Shown: positions 27,217 to 34,935 of the stretch, piece by piece
Numbering within the stretch: position 1 is the stretch's first letter
Layout: every line of letters begins with the position of its first letter
DNA from: Chloroflexota bacterium
GTDB lineage: Bacteria > Chloroflexota > Anaerolineae > DTLA01
NCBI GenBank assembly: GCA_014874485.1
Contig: JADBJK010000069.1
Coordinates: forward strand, 24,422 to 88,421
Reading direction: 5' to 3'
DNA length: 64,000 nt
Translations under genes and position numbers: made by a program
Notes under the pieces: generated by a model
Seen by the model: the letters and a program-made list of their open reading frames with translations, nothing else
What the model was told of the DNA's origin: nothing
Database searches by the model: none

Positions 27217-28809
27217 TCACCGCCGCTGGTACACGAAGATGTCCGCCCCTTCCGTCGCCATCTTGCGGAAGCGGCCTTCGTGCTCCACCAGGTCGTACTG
27301 CGCGTCCAGTTCGGCCTTCAGCGTGCGAATCTGGCCGAAGTACGGGTCGTTCGGGTACATGTCAATCGGCGCGATGAGCCAGATGCGCCCATGCGGTGCG
27401 CCGCCGGAGGCCACGAAGTCCAGTGTGGACGGCACGGCCAGGTGCGCATCCTCCCAGCGGGCGCGCCACCCCTGCCAGATGATCTCCTCCACGCGCCCGG
27501 GCGGCTGCGGAAACGCCACCTGCGCCTGCTCGCCCTTGAAGTAGAAGTTGAACGGCGTGGCGAGGTAGTCCGGCGCGATGATGAGGATATCGTCCGGCCC
27601 GGCCGCCTCCTGGACGTACTGGGCGATCTCCCGCATCGCCGACACGGGCTTGGCGTACAGGTTCTGCAGCGGCGTGTACCAGAACAGCAGCGCGATGACC
27701 GCCAGCGCCATCAGCCCGTAGGCCGGGCGCAGGCCCGAAATCGCCCGCGCGAACAGGAAGCAAAGCGGCGGGAACACCGCCATCGCCACATACGACGGAA
27801 TCAGCCCGTGCGTCCGGGTGGTGGCGAGGATGCCCACCGCCATGGGGAACCCCAACGCCAGCACCACCAGATCCAGGGCGGGCGCGAATTCGTAGGCCAC
27901 CGCCAGGCGCTTGCGGGACACGGTGAAGGACAGCGCCCCGATGGCCAGCAGCGCCATGTAGGGCAGCGGCCGACTGCCCGGCCACGTCATGGACGTCAAC
28001 TCGTTGAAGATGCGCCAGAAGTGGCCCAGGGGCGAGTTCTCGCTGTGCACCCATGGCCCCATGACGATCCCCGGAATGCGGAACTGTTCCAGCAGCGTCG
28101 GCAGCCAGGGCAGGTACAGCAGGCCCACCCCGCCCAGCGACGCCATCCACGCGCCCAGCAGCGAAACCCGTCGGTCGCGCATGAGCCAGTGCCACGCCAC
28201 GAACAGGTTCTCGGCGGCAAACACCAGGATGCCCCAGTTGTGCGTGTACATCATGAGCGCCGACGAGAGGACCCATCCCACCCAGTAGCGCCGCATGTTG
28301 TGCCGCGTGGCGTCGTGGAGCGTCCAGATGGACAGGAGCGCCAGCAGCGGGAGCAGCGTGTACATGCGCGCCTGCCGCGAGACCAGGATGTGCATGGGCA
28401 GAAACGCCCCCACGCCCGCCGCCAGCACGCCCACGTAGCGGGTGAACAAGTCCCGCCCAACGGCGTACAGCAGCGGGATTGTGGCAATCCCCACCAGCGC
28501 AGGAAGCAGCCGAATGCCGAACTCGTTGGTGCCCCAGATTTTCGCCCAGAAATGCATGAGGAAGAAGAACAGTGGCGGGTGGCCGTCGGCGACCAGCGCG
28601 CCCGAAATCCCCGCTGGGAACGACTTGGCGGCGACGAACAGCCCCTGCGCCTCGTCGCGCCACAGGCCGTCGGCCCCCAGCCCCCACAGCCGCAGCGCCG
28701 CGCCCGCCAGGGTGAACGCCACGACCGCCCACGCTTCCCAGCGCAGCCGCGCGTTGACCTTGCCGAGCGCCCGCCCTATTTGCACGATGATCTTGCGAAG
28801 CAATTCCAT
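27217..28809 (-). CDS. GT39/ArnT-like GT-C membrane glycosyltransferase
   Basis: A 530-aa polytopic protein. GADGLWRDEAQGLFVAAKSF has the DE pair in the first loop, followed by DGHPPLFFFLMHFWAKIWG and VSRQARMYTLLPLLALLSIW, the region typical of ArnT/PMT-type transferases. The C-terminal ~110 residues form a soluble domain. I take the ATG at 28809 (MELLRK), behind a G-rich stretch; the track start at 28857 lies inside a repeat element. It belongs to a paralogous set with the genes at 42166 and 43871. Confidence 0.83.
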   Translation of the reverse strand: MELLRKIIVQIGRALGKVNARLRWEAWAVVAFTLAGAALRLWGLGADGLWRDEAQGLFVAAKSFPAGISGALVADGHPPLFFFLMHFWAKIWGTNEFGIRLLPALVGIATIPLLYAVGRDLFTRYVGVLAAGVGAFLPMHILVSRQARMYTLLPLLALLSIWTLHDATRHNMRRYWVGWVLSSALMMYTHNWGILVFAAENLFVAWHWLMRDRRVSLLGAWMASLGGVGLLYLPWLPTLLEQFRIPGIVMGPWVHSENSPLGHFWRIFNELTSMTWPGSRPLPYMALLAIGALSFTVSRKRLAVAYEFAPALDLVVLALGFPMAVGILATTRTHGLIPSYVAMAVFPPLCFLFARAISGLRPAYGLMALAVIALLFWYTPLQNLYAKPVSAMREIAQYVQEAAGPDDILIIAPDYLATPFNFYFKGEQAQVAFPQPPGRVEEIIWQGWRARWEDAHLAVPSTLDFVASGGAPHGRIWLIAPIDMYPNDPYFGQIRTLKAELDAQYDLVEHEGRFRKMATEGADIFVYQRR

Positions 28810-28820
28810 AACCCCCGTCT

Positions 28821-29072
28821 CTAGTACTTGACTACAGAGATAGTTTTCCATTGTCATTGCGAGCGAAGCGAAGTCATCCCCACGTGCGACGCACCTCGGA
28901 GGTGCGTCGCACGTGCCTTCTCACGTCATCCTGAGCGAAGCGAAGCATCTCGGTTGACGAGATTCTTCGGGCGCTGCGCACCTTCGCGCCTCAGTAGGGA
29001 TCATGAATTGTCCCTACGGGCACTTCGTGCCCTCGCAATGACGTATCATCAATTGGTGTGGTGAAGCATCAG
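28821..29072 (+). repeat. MITE-like intergenic repeat, copy E2
   Basis: The left end is CTAGTACTTGACTACAGAGA, close to the family consensus. The right end (tgtggtgaagcatcag) is a degraded copy. Compared with E1 it carries an extra module with GTAGGGATCATGAATTGTCC, a partly deleted form of the palindrome seen intact in E5. It separates two GT-C genes and ends within a few bases of both of them. No coding potential. Confidence 0.78.
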
Positions 29073-29079
29073 CGTGCGA

Positions 29080-30774
29080 TCACGAATTCGGCTTGATTCG
29101 GTACACCACAAGTCGCTCGCCCTCGCTGGTGTCCACGTGGACGAGTTCCAGTTCGGGCGGAATTTGCGATTCATCCATCAGAAAGGCCAGTTGCGGCCGC
29201 AACTTCGCCACCTCGCGGCTGTCCAGCACGAAGTAGTCCGCGCCCACGTGCCGTGCGTAGCGGAGCACTTCGGGCCAGGTGGCGTTGGGCGTCGGCTCCC
29301 ACTGCGCATCGGCGTAGAACGCGATGGCGGGGTAGCGCGCCATGATGACCGTGTCGCGCGTCGTCGCCAGGTTGTCCTTCATCCACAGGCCCACGGTCTT
29401 GTGGGCGAAACGGAACGAGCCGCGCGCCGTGTTGTCCATCACGCGCGGCAGCGCCACCACCAGCACCGCGACGATGAGCAGCGTCGGCACCCACGTCCCC
29501 CAGCGCCGCCACGCGCTGCCCCCTCTCCCCGAAGCGAACAGCAAGCACGCCGTGCCCGCGACCCAGTCTCCCAACTTGGCCAGGCCCGCCGCTAGCCACA
29601 GGATGAGCGTGGGCAGCAGCGCCGCGATATACCGCTCCTGAATGAAGAAGACGAGAAACGCCATCACGGGCAGAAGCGACAGGAGCAGCAGAAACTCCCG
29701 CTTGGCCCGTGTGCGGTTCCACGCCTCGCCGAACAGCCCCAGCCCCACCAGCGGCAGGAAGAAGTACGGGAACATGCGCGGCGAGAACGCCTGCGACAGG
29801 AACGCGAGGATGTTCTGGTACACCAGGCGGGCGAACTCGCCAGGCGCTTGCAGGATGGCCTCCACCATGCTCACGTGATAACTCTCGCGGGAGAAGAAGA
29901 ACACCTCCAGCCCCGTGGAGTCCAGCCCCCACGTGGCCTTGTCAAACGCCACCGTGTCGCCGTAGGCCAGCCGCCAACTGGTAACGAAGGTTACGCCCGC
30001 CTTCTCGCTGATCATCCACGCCCCCGTCTCCAGGCGGACGTAGACCATGTACGGCATGAAGATGAGGGCGAACCCCACGACCAGGCACAGCAGTTCCAGC
30101 GCGATGCGCCGCGCCCGTACTGCCGCCTGCCCTTCACCGCCCCGCCTGCCTGCAATCCACTCAAACAGGCGAACCACGAGCAGGTAGAACAGCAGGATGG
30201 CGAAATAGGCGATGCCCTCGGGGCGCACGATGTACGCCGCGCCCGCCGCAAGTCCCGCCAGGAACACCACCCAGGCACGGCGTCGCTCCATCCCCGCGAG
30301 GAGCGCGAACATGGCCCCGTAGGTGAAGAAGTAGTAGGGCGGTTCGGTCATCGTCCCCCAGAACAGGATGGTGCCTGTGAGCGCGGGGAACACCGCCGCC
30401 AGCAGGAGCGCGATGTACCCCACCTCGCGGCTGTAGATGCGCCGCGCCAGGCCGTACAGGGGCAGCATGAGCGCCGTGCCGAACAGGACGTAGCAGATGT
30501 CGCTGGCCGTCTCCAGGTTACCGGTGATGAGGTAGAACACGGCGCTCAGGAACGGGTACCCTGGCGTGTGGTGCACGTCCGAGTAGCCCGTGAACGAGTA
30601 GCCGCGCCCCTCAAACCAGTTGCGGCCCAGCCACAGGTAGAACGGCTCGTCGCCCCAGACCACGCGCTCCACGAACAGCACCAACGCCAGCCGCACCAGA
30701 AACGCCAGGGCGACCAGCAGCCCAACCCACAGCCATTCTCGGTTCCGCGAAATCGCCTTCGCCCGAACGGTCAT
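29080..30774 (-). CDS. GT39/PMT-like GT-C membrane glycosyltransferase
   Basis: A 564-aa membrane protein with ERVVWGDEPFYLWLGRNWF (loop DE pair), TMTEPPYYFFTYGAMFALL and IVRPEGIAYFAILLFYLL. The soluble C-terminal portion (REVAKLRPQLAFLMDE) matches the paralogue at 25531-27183 (REVTVIRPQLKALLQPE). The ATG at 30774 overlaps the DUF2304 stop as ATGA; the track start at 30942 is shadow. It probably transfers a sugar from a polyprenyl-phosphate carrier on the outer face. Confidence 0.84.
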   Translation of the reverse strand: MTVRAKAISRNREWLWVGLLVALAFLVRLALVLFVERVVWGDEPFYLWLGRNWFEGRGYSFTGYSDVHHTPGYPFLSAVFYLITGNLETASDICYVLFGTALMLPLYGLARRIYSREVGYIALLLAAVFPALTGTILFWGTMTEPPYYFFTYGAMFALLAGMERRRAWVVFLAGLAAGAAYIVRPEGIAYFAILLFYLLVVRLFEWIAGRRGGEGQAAVRARRIALELLCLVVGFALIFMPYMVYVRLETGAWMISEKAGVTFVTSWRLAYGDTVAFDKATWGLDSTGLEVFFFSRESYHVSMVEAILQAPGEFARLVYQNILAFLSQAFSPRMFPYFFLPLVGLGLFGEAWNRTRAKREFLLLLSLLPVMAFLVFFIQERYIAALLPTLILWLAAGLAKLGDWVAGTACLLFASGRGGSAWRRWGTWVPTLLIVAVLVVALPRVMDNTARGSFRFAHKTVGLWMKDNLATTRDTVIMARYPAIAFYADAQWEPTPNATWPEVLRYARHVGADYFVLDSREVAKLRPQLAFLMDESQIPPELELVHVDTSEGERLVVYRIKPNS

Positions 30775-31169
30775 TCCGTGTCCCCCGCCTCCGACTTCTG
30801 CGCGGCGCGCGCCTCGGCCAGTTCCGCCTCCAAGCGCCGCACGCGCTCCTTCAGAATCGCCACCTCCTGCGCCAGGACTTTCGTCCGCTCGCTGAAACGC
30901 GAGATATTGGTGGAAAACTGGAACAGGATGAACAGGATGCACACGGCCGCCACCAGCCCGATGAACGCGGGCGGATAGGTGATGCCCAGCGCGAACGAGA
31001 TGGCGTCCAGCAGGTCAATGACCACCGGCAGCAGCACCAGGACGATGCCGGTGAACAGCCACAGGATGGCGTACTCTTCCTTCAGTTTGCGAGTGCGCAC
31101 CAGGTTGACGACGAACACGAGTATCCCGATGCCCAGTGCGATGAGCAGAACCCTCGCAGCAAGGCTCAT
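30771..31169 (-). CDS. DUF2304 family membrane protein
   Basis: A 132-aa protein. Three hydrophobic segments (VLLIALGIGILVFVVNLV, ILWLFTGIVLVLLPVVIDLL, AFIGLVAAVCILFILFQF) are followed by a charged coiled-coil tail (LKERVRRLEAELAEARAA). The KEEYAILWLFTG sequence fits DUF2304, a small family often encoded beside DPM1-like GT2 and GT-C enzymes, suggested to be an accessory of polyprenyl-phosphate sugar synthesis. Overlaps both neighbours by four bases, with GGAGGGGAG before the ATG. Confidence 0.83.
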   Translation of the reverse strand: MSLAARVLLIALGIGILVFVVNLVRTRKLKEEYAILWLFTGIVLVLLPVVIDLLDAISFALGITYPPAFIGLVAAVCILFILFQFSTNISRFSERTKVLAQEVAILKERVRRLEAELAEARAAQKSEAGDTE

Positions 31170-32404
31170 CTCTCCCCTCCTTGCGCTGCCGGCGCGGGCA
31201 GTTTGCGCCACAGGATGTAGAAGGCCAGCGCCGCCAGCAGCAACGTCCCGAACATCACGTGCGAGCGCACGAACCGCACAGGGATGGGCGGGAACTGGAA
31301 CCACTGCCTCCCCAGCATGAAGTAGGCGATGACCAGCGCCCCGGCCTCCAGCCACGACCACGGGTAGGTGCTCACGACGCGGCACGCGAGGACGATGAGC
31401 GGCAGCAGCAGCCACACGAAAGCGTACACCTGCGAATGCGGCTGGGCGAGCAGGAGCACGACGATGGCCGCGGCAAATTCCAGGTCAAACCGCGGCGACC
31501 GCACATCCACCGGCTTGCGGGTGAACCAGGCCAGCGCCGCGCCCAGCACCGCTGCGCTCCCCAGCCACAGGCCCGTCGCCAGGCCGGGCAGTTGCAAGCC
31601 GCGCAGCGTGGGCCAGAAGATGTTGGGCCGGAACAGGCGGCTGAAGAACCCGTTGAGCGATTGGTTGAGCGGGAACGCGCTGAACGCCCCACCTGCGTAC
31701 ACCGACCACGCCTCCGTGTACGCGGCGAAGTTCTTGGGCCCGGCGATGAGGATGCTTGCGCCCAGCGCCACCGCGGCCACGCCCAGTCCCCATGCCGCCG
31801 CTTTCCACTTCCGCTTCCACGCCAGGAACAGGATAAGCGCCCCCGGAAAGAACTTGATGGCCGTGGCGAACCCCAGGGCCACGCCCGCCCAGGCATCCTG
31901 GCCCCGCTTCAGCGCCAGGAAACTCAGCGCGATGAGCAGGAACAGGAGAATCTCCACCTGGCCCAGGCGCAGGCATACTGTGGCCGGGTAATAGCCGTAC
32001 AAGAGCACCAGCGCCACGACCGCGCCCGTCCAGTCCAGCCGCCCGATGGCCGCCAGCACCGCCGCGCACGCCCCCAGCAGCAACACCGTGGTGAGGCCCG
32101 TCCACAGCGCTGCCGCGACCTCATACGGCAGGAACGTCAGCGGAACGGTCAGGATGGCCAGCAGCGGCGGGTTACCGTAGGGCCAGCGGATGCTGTCGTC
32201 GCCCATGTTGAACTGGCCGCTTTCCAACGCCGCGCGGAAAGCGGGGCTTTCCGCGTAGATGTTCTCGCCCGCCCGAAGCCGCTCGGCTGCCTGGTAGAAT
32301 ATCTCAAAGTCGTGGTTGTTGGTGATGCGGAACACGCCCACGCCCCACCAGACGACCAGCGCAGCCAGCGCGAGAATCACCAGCACCTGCACCCAGCGGT
32401 TCAT
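31166..32404 (-). CDS. GT87 (DUF2029) family polyprenyl-phosphate-dependent glycosyltransferase
   Basis: A 412-aa polytopic protein starting MNRWVQVLVILALAALVV, with NNHDFEIFYQAAERLRAGEN (acidic Asp in the first loop) and YGNPPLLAILTVPLTFLPY, both typical of the GT87/DUF2029 mannosyltransferase family. ATAIKFFPGALILFLAWKRK is the conserved K-x-x-P region. The ATG at 32404 overlaps the deacetylase stop as ATGA and has GGAGG upstream; the track start at 33037 is shadow. Mycobacterial members use polyprenyl-P-mannose; the donor here is inferred by analogy. Confidence 0.87.
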   Translation of the reverse strand: MNRWVQVLVILALAALVVWWGVGVFRITNNHDFEIFYQAAERLRAGENIYAESPAFRAALESGQFNMGDDSIRWPYGNPPLLAILTVPLTFLPYEVAAALWTGLTTVLLLGACAAVLAAIGRLDWTGAVVALVLLYGYYPATVCLRLGQVEILLFLLIALSFLALKRGQDAWAGVALGFATAIKFFPGALILFLAWKRKWKAAAWGLGVAAVALGASILIAGPKNFAAYTEAWSVYAGGAFSAFPLNQSLNGFFSRLFRPNIFWPTLRGLQLPGLATGLWLGSAAVLGAALAWFTRKPVDVRSPRFDLEFAAAIVVLLLAQPHSQVYAFVWLLLPLIVLACRVVSTYPWSWLEAGALVIAYFMLGRQWFQFPPIPVRFVRSHVMFGTLLLAALAFYILWRKLPAPAAQGGER

Positions 32405-33300
32405 GCCCCGTGCGCCTCCTTGTGGGAGTTGTTGGAGTTGACACGCGCGGCCCAGGTTTGCAGGACCTCGCGCATCGGCGCGAAGGCGAAATCCCGCAGC
32501 AGGGCGCGCACCTTGCCCAGCCCGCCCCTGCGCCCCCAGTAGGTGGCCATGCGCTCCATCGGCGTCAGCCCCTTGATCTTCGGTGTGCCCTCGTACAGTT
32601 CCCACGGGTGCACGTACACCGCAAACGGGCGCGTACGGTTGACGTCGCGCAGGAATCGGCGCACCAGCCTGTAGGGCCACAGCCGCAGGTACGCCCCGCC
32701 CGAGACGGGCAGCCGCAGCCCCGCCACCGTGCACACCGTCATGGGGAACTCCCACAGCGGGCCTCGCGGCTCCTCGCGCCGCACGTCCGCCGCCGAGATT
32801 CGGTACGGAGCCAGCGGCGCGCCCGGAACCCCATACAGCGGTGTCCGCGCGGGGAAGATGCTGGAATCGTAGGCGTAGCCGAACTCGCGCAGCACCGGTA
32901 TGGCCCAGCGCGTGTCCTGATTCAGCGAGAAGGTGGGCGCGCGGAACCCTGTCGGTCGGCCACCGCCCAGGACGCGGTCGTACAGGTCGGCGAATTCGCC
33001 CAGTTCGCGCTCCAGTTCGGCCTCGGACATCGTCCACAGCGGGCGGTGGCTCATGCCGTGGCAGGCGACTTCGTGGCCCAGGTCGTGGATGCGCCGGAAC
33101 AGGGCCGGGTGCTTCCTCATGACCTCGCCGACGACGAAGAACGTGGCGCGGACGCCCGTCTCCTCCAGCATCGCCAGCAGGGGTTCCAGCGCCTCCTCAA
33201 CTTGGTCGCGCGGCTCCACGGGCAGTTGCCGCTGGCGGATGAGTTCGGCGTGGTACCATTCCTCCACGTCCACGGTAAACGCGTTGATGACCTGCACCAT
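32401..33300 (-). CDS. Polysaccharide deacetylase, DUF3473 (XrtA-associated) type
   Basis: A 299-aa CE4 NodB-type deacetylase. INAFTVDVEEWYHAEL carries motif 1 in the variant typical of DUF3473 proteins. GHEVACHGMSHR is the metal-binding H-x3-H motif, GFRAPTFS motif 3, and AVYVHPWEL near residue 240 the motif with the late His. The C-terminal ~60 residues match the DUF3473 extension. No signal peptide is evident. GGGAGGTG precedes the ATG. Such enzymes are usually encoded with PEP-CTERM/exosortase polysaccharide loci, but no exosortase is present in this window. Likely removes N-acetyl groups from a polysaccharide precursor. Confidence 0.88.
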   Translation of the reverse strand: MVQVINAFTVDVEEWYHAELIRQRQLPVEPRDQVEEALEPLLAMLEETGVRATFFVVGEVMRKHPALFRRIHDLGHEVACHGMSHRPLWTMSEAELERELGEFADLYDRVLGGGRPTGFRAPTFSLNQDTRWAIPVLREFGYAYDSSIFPARTPLYGVPGAPLAPYRISAADVRREEPRGPLWEFPMTVCTVAGLRLPVSGGAYLRLWPYRLVRRFLRDVNRTRPFAVYVHPWELYEGTPKIKGLTPMERMATYWGRRGGLGKVRALLRDFAFAPMREVLQTWAARVNSNNSHKEAHGA

Positions 33301-34071
33301 TCACGCACCTCCCTGGTGAATCCCGTTCCGGCGGATTCCGTTTTGCGAAGGGCGGATGGCGTTGGTGTGCGTTTGTTTCCGAAGCAGGACCACGAAAATG
33401 GACAGGAGCATCTTGACCACGTAGTAGATGGGCTTCCAACCGGCGTGCATGGACGTGCCACTGATGCGCGCCCGCACGACAACGGGGACCTCCACGACGT
33501 TGAAGCCGGCATGGTGGAGCACGATGAGCGTGTCGGCGTCGGGGAAGTCGGTGGGATAGTTGTCGCGGGCGAAGAACTCCATGACCTCGCGGGTCAGGGC
33601 CTGGTAGCCAGACGTGGGGTCGGTGAAGGGCCGACGGGTAACCCGCCGCACGATGGCGCGGAAGACGCCCATGCCCGTGCGGCGCGCCCATCCGGCGTTG
33701 TACTCCATGCGGCCCAGGAAGCGCGACCCCAGCGCCACGTCCGCGCCCTCGTCCAGGGCGCGCAGGAGCGCCGGCAGGCTCTGCGGGTCGTGCTGGCCGT
33801 CGGCGTCCATCATGATGCCGATGTCGTAGCCGTGCTCCACCGCGTAGCGGAAGCCGGTCTGGACCGCACCGCCATAGCCCAGGTTGCACGGCAGGCTCAC
33901 CACCGTGGCCCCCTTGCGGCGGGCGCGCTCGGCGGTGTCGTCGGTGGATGCGTCGTCCACCACCAGCACGTCCAGCGTCGGATCCACCGCCCGAATCTGG
34001 TCCAGGACGGCTTCTATGTTGTTCGCTTCGTTGTGGGCCGGCATAATCACCAGCCGACGTTTGTCAACCAA
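33301..34071 (-). CDS. GT2 family, DPM1-like polyprenyl-phosphate sugar synthase candidate
   Basis: A 256-aa GT-A fold enzyme. IMPAHNEANNIEAVLDQI starts the family, VVDDASTDDTAERA follows, and the donor-binding DxD is MMDADGQHDP. The C-terminus has a hydrophobic stretch (YYVVKMLLSIFVVLLRK), as in GT2 enzymes paired with DUF2304. The start is an unusual TTG at 34071, supported by GAGG nine bases upstream. It most likely makes a polyprenyl-phosphate sugar used by the adjacent GT-C enzymes; the sugar is unknown. Confidence 0.85.
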   Translation of the reverse strand: MVDKRRLVIMPAHNEANNIEAVLDQIRAVDPTLDVLVVDDASTDDTAERARRKGATVVSLPCNLGYGGAVQTGFRYAVEHGYDIGIMMDADGQHDPQSLPALLRALDEGADVALGSRFLGRMEYNAGWARRTGMGVFRAIVRRVTRRPFTDPTSGYQALTREVMEFFARDNYPTDFPDADTLIVLHHAGFNVVEVPVVVRARISGTSMHAGWKPIYYVVKMLLSIFVVLLRKQTHTNAIRPSQNGIRRNGIHQGGA

Positions 34072-34137
34072 TCTTCAACCTCGCCTCACTTGGATTCACC
34101 GCAGAGCACGCGGAGAACACACAGAGAATCGTTGTGG

Positions 34138-34935
34138 TCATTTCCCTTTGGCCCCAGCGTTCTCGGCGGGGAATTCGTGCGTTCGGTGTGCGCGATACCG
34201 CGCCGCCCAACGCTCCCACGGCAGCCCCCTGAACCGCAGCCGCAGCACCGTGTACAGGGCGCGGTAGATTTCCCGTTTGGACACCTTGGACGCGCCCCGC
34301 CGTCGGTTCTCAAAGATGATGGGCACCTCGCCGACGCGATAGCCCAGCCGCTGCGTGCGGTACAGCATCTCTATCAGGAACGAATACCCCTCGGAGAAAA
34401 TCTCGTCCAAAGCCACGCGCTCCAGGACCTCGCGCCGATAGCAGCGGAATCCCGCGGTGCAATCCCGCGCCCGCAGCCCCAGCATCACCTTCGCGAACGC
34501 ATTCGCACCCCAACTCAGCACCTTGCGCGGCAGGGTGCAGAACCGCGTCCCGCCGCCCCGCACGTAGCGCGAACCGATGACGAGATCGCACTCCCGCATC
34601 TTGTCCATCATGGCCGGAATGTAGCGCGGGTTGTGCGAGAAGTCGGCGTCCATGCTCAGGATGCACTCCGCGCCGTCGGCCAGCGCCCGCCGGAACCCCG
34701 CGATGTGCGCCGTGCCCAGGCCCAGTTTGGCCGGCCGGTGAATCGGGATGACCCGCCCGTCTTCCGCAGCGAGCCGGTCCAGAATCTGGCCCGTGCCGTC
34801 GGGCGAATTGTCGTCCACGACGATGACGCGCAGGTTCAGCGGCAGCGCCAGCAACTGGCCCACCAGCGGCTCTATGTTCTCGGCCTCGTTGTACGTCGGG
34901 ATGACGACGGCGATGGAACTACGTTGACCGTCCAC
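34138..34935 (-). CDS. GT2 polyprenol monophosphomannose synthase-like
   Basis: A 265-aa GT-A enzyme close to bacterial Dpm1 (Ppm1-type): VVIPTYNEAENIEPLVGQ, VDDNSPDGTGQILDRLA, SMDADFSHNPRYIPAM, DCTAGFRCYRREVL and SEGYSFLIEMLYRTQRLGY. The start is GTG at 34935, behind GAGGAGGGG; it overlaps the upstream membrane-protein gene by 17 bases. A GDP-mannose:polyprenyl-phosphate transferase role is the best family match, but the exact sugar is inference. Products would feed the nine GT-C proteins around it. Confidence 0.87.
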   Translation of the reverse strand: MDGQRSSIAVVIPTYNEAENIEPLVGQLLALPLNLRVIVVDDNSPDGTGQILDRLAAEDGRVIPIHRPAKLGLGTAHIAGFRRALADGAECILSMDADFSHNPRYIPAMMDKMRECDLVIGSRYVRGGGTRFCTLPRKVLSWGANAFAKVMLGLRARDCTAGFRCYRREVLERVALDEIFSEGYSFLIEMLYRTQRLGYRVGEVPIIFENRRRGASKVSKREIYRALYTVLRLRFRGLPWERWAARYRAHRTHEFPAENAGAKGK

